NCBI GenBank assembly: GCA_002690445.1
Contig: NZER01000378.1
Span: 1-13,872 of the forward strand
Length of the DNA: 13,872 nt
Direction: 5' to 3'
DNA from: Candidatus Pacearchaeota archaeon
Lineage (GTDB): Archaea > Nanoarchaeota > Nanoarchaeia > Pacearchaeales > GW2011-AR1
Position 1 is the stretch's first letter; each line of letters starts with the position of its first letter. Below are positions 13,192 to 13,872 of the stretch, piece by piece. Below the pieces are notes generated by a model. That model searched no databases. It had not been told where the DNA came from and saw nothing but the letters and a program-made list of their open reading frames with translations. The position numbers were made by a program, and so were the translations under genes.

Positions 13192-13222
13192 AAAAAAAAC
13201 CTCTTAGTTTTTAGTTAAGAGG
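13192..13222 (-). terminator. Terminator of the zinc-finger-like protein gene
   Basis: On minus, CCTCTTA (13222-13216), 9-nt loop, TAAGAGG (13206-13200), then eight T (13199-13192). It isolates the gene from tRNA-Ser downstream. Confidence 0.88.
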
Positions 13223-13246
13223 TCGAGCCGCTCAAAAGAGTAGCTG

Positions 13247-13450
13247 CTAAGTAGTGACTATGCCATTCAACATCATGAAGCCGGTTTGGAGCCTGTCCCC
13301 AATTGGGGGGTCGCCTCGATCTGCGATTTCATCTGCGGTTGGCAAATTTCTTTGCCAGTGGCCAGGGGGGCATCGGTGCTCCTCTGCCTCCGCTCGAGAA
13401 AAAAGTTCGCTATTACAAGCGAAACAAACTAGTCTGTGTCCTGGCATCAT
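13247..13450 (-). CDS. Small zinc-finger-like protein
   Basis: 67 residues from ATG 13450. Residues 9-31 carry a ligand set C9-x2-C12-x12-H25-x-C27-x3-H31 (VCFACNSELF...EEHRCPPGH), which could bind one zinc. The rest is unremarkable and has no span, so the protein is probably cytoplasmic. Three Met codons (13456, 13450, 13447) compete; AAGGAG at 13462-13457 abuts the first, so 13450, with 6-nt spacing, is chosen. Promoter, Shine-Dalgarno and terminator all fit a monocistronic gene. An 8-bp inverted repeat in the leader may regulate it. I do not recognise the family; a small transcription or translation regulator is a guess. Its higher GC than nearby leaderless genes may point to separate ancestry. 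Confidence 0.75.
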   Translation of the reverse strand: MMPGHRLVCFACNSELFSRAEAEEHRCPPGHWQRNLPTADEIADRGDPPIGDRLQTGFMMLNGIVTT

Positions 13451-13486
13451 GCCCATCTCCTTATGTGAACAACAAACAAACTTTTT

Positions 13487-13507
13487 CTTGAACAGCCATT
13501 GTTCAAG
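13487..13507 (-). promoter_or_regulatory. Inverted repeat in the leader of the zinc-finger-like gene
   Basis: CTTGAACA and TGTTCAAG (8 bp, perfect) flank a 5-nt centre. The repeat lies between the predicted transcription start (~13513) and the Shine-Dalgarno, so it may be a dimeric repressor operator or an RNA hairpin. No T-run follows, so it is not a terminator. Confidence 0.5.
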
Positions 13508-13519
13508 GAACTATGTGAT

Positions 13520-13547
13520 ATCATACTTTGTTTTATTAATTTGTCAA
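13520..13547 (-). promoter_or_regulatory. Promoter of the zinc-finger-like protein gene
   Basis: On minus, TTGACA (13547-13542, consensus), 16-nt spacer, TATGAT (13525-13520). The -35 box starts one base after the T-run of the pentapeptide gene's terminator. Confidence 0.78.
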
Positions 13548-13548
13548 T

Positions 13549-13574
13549 AAAAAACCCCAGCCAAATGGCTGGGG
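13549..13574 (-). terminator. Terminator of the pentapeptide-repeat gene
   Basis: On minus, CCCCAGCC (13574-13567), loop ATTT, GGCTGGGG (13562-13555), then six T (13554-13549); perfect 8-bp GC-rich stem, 21 nt after the stop codon. Confidence 0.93.
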
Positions 13575-13594
13575 GGTAGCTGATCGTTGGGTCC

Positions 13595-13872
13595 TCATTC
13601 CCAACTTGCTTGAAGGCCTTCCATGATTAGACGACGCTGTTCTTCGGAGAGACCTTTCACTCCCCAAATCACCTTAAAAAGGTTTGCCCCAGTGAGGTCC
13701 GCCCTAGTAAGGTTCGCCTCAGTGAGGTCCGCCCCCCATAGGTCCGCCCCACGAAGGTCCGCCCCACGAAGGCACGCCCTAGTAAGGTCCGCCCCACGAA
13801 GGCCCGCCCTACGAGGCGCGCCCAACGAAGGTCCGCCCTACGAAGGCGCGCCCAACGAAGGTCCGCCCCACG
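13595..13872 (-). CDS. Pentapeptide-repeat protein, 5' partial, with an apparent frameshift
   Basis: The C-terminal part is seen, the start lies beyond the window. In the main frame the repeats run [40 protein letters not shown], the A(D/N)L consensus of pentapeptide proteins, which form a right-handed beta-helix. A 25-residue tail follows ([27 protein letters not shown]). Upstream of about 13815 this frame meets a stop, but a frame shifted by one base continues the repeat ([19 protein letters not shown]) to the window edge. The cause is one missing A on the plus strand: 13811-13821 reads ACGAGGCGCGC where the equivalent later unit (13841-13852) reads ACGAAGGCGCGC. It is a real frameshift, a slippage site or a sequence error. 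The open part alone starts with TTG at 13825. Function unknown. Confidence 0.8.
13686..13872 (-). repeat. 15-bp tandem repeat encoding the pentapeptides
   Basis: About twelve imperfect 15-bp units, best written on minus as CGTGGGGCGGACCTT, run to the window edge. The units nearest the edge are most alike and alternate between two types (GGGCGGACCTT and TGGGCGCGCCTT), which suggests recent expansion of a 30-bp pair. GC content is far above the rest of the window. Confidence 0.85.

Noticed and set aside
13686..13872. CRISPR array
   Set aside because: The units are 15 bp with no spacers and translate into pentapeptides.

Overview
The window looks like a chromosomal segment of a Candidate Phyla Radiation (Patescibacteria) bacterium, probably Parcubacteria-like. 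The grounds are: AT-rich DNA with very short intergenic gaps; secreted proteins carrying the GYAWSxNIGW repeat and an N-terminal PPLNxG..QSKxGDL module that I associate with this group; many single-span proteins of unknown function; a tRNA-Asn gene without encoded CCA; and many genes whose -10 box sits only 5-9 nt before the start codon, so their mRNAs should be leaderless or nearly so. TGA ends several genes (2311-2313, 4244-4246, 7511-7513), so the UGA-recoded Gracilibacteria/Absconditabacteria code does not apply. The phylum assignment is an inference from protein style, not from a marker gene.

Layout. 1-1291: a terminator of an upstream gene, tRNA-Asn(GTT), and a DUF4015-type putative glycoside hydrolase on the minus strand. 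1312-3905: a VKOR-family disulfide-forming membrane protein, an anchored acidic-linker protein, a 33-residue membrane microprotein and an anchored PKD-like protein. 3974-4679: a small Cys/His protein and a four-span membrane protein, convergent on a 14-bp bidirectional terminator. 4804-6583: a three-gene operon of exported proteins; the first two are paralogues with a conserved six-cysteine spacing and the third carries GYAWS repeats and ten cysteines. 6656-7513: a three-histidine-box acyl-lipid/acyl-CoA desaturase with a TTG start and a very strong Shine-Dalgarno. 7537-7842: a gene-free stretch with its own promoter, many hairpins and a UUCG terminator, most likely a structured RNA. 7877-9922: rmuC, a nucleotidyltransferase-fold protein and a cupin, all overlapping. 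9934-10045: a long closed hairpin/terminator, possibly a small RNA, whose 3' arm contains the -35 box of groES. 10062-12018: groES-groEL. 12076-12753: an anchored LVIVD-repeat-like protein. 12804-13872 (all minus): a frameshifted pentapeptide-repeat gene, a small zinc-finger-like protein, tRNA-Ser(GGA) and a small basic protein.

How the parts may work together. The VKOR protein would re-oxidise or form disulfides outside the membrane, and the cysteine-rich exported proteins are plausible clients. Start sites fall into two classes: leaderless (hydrolase, VKOR, microprotein, surface operon, rmuC, groES, LVIVD) and strong Shine-Dalgarno (desaturase, both small Cys/His proteins, the basic protein). 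Several promoters are fused to the preceding terminator, so that a terminator T-tract or stem arm also supplies the -35 box. The two candidate RNAs contain, respectively, a 12-nt Shine-Dalgarno-like run and a 9-nt match to the 16S 3' tail; whether these act on SD-type mRNAs is speculation flagged below.
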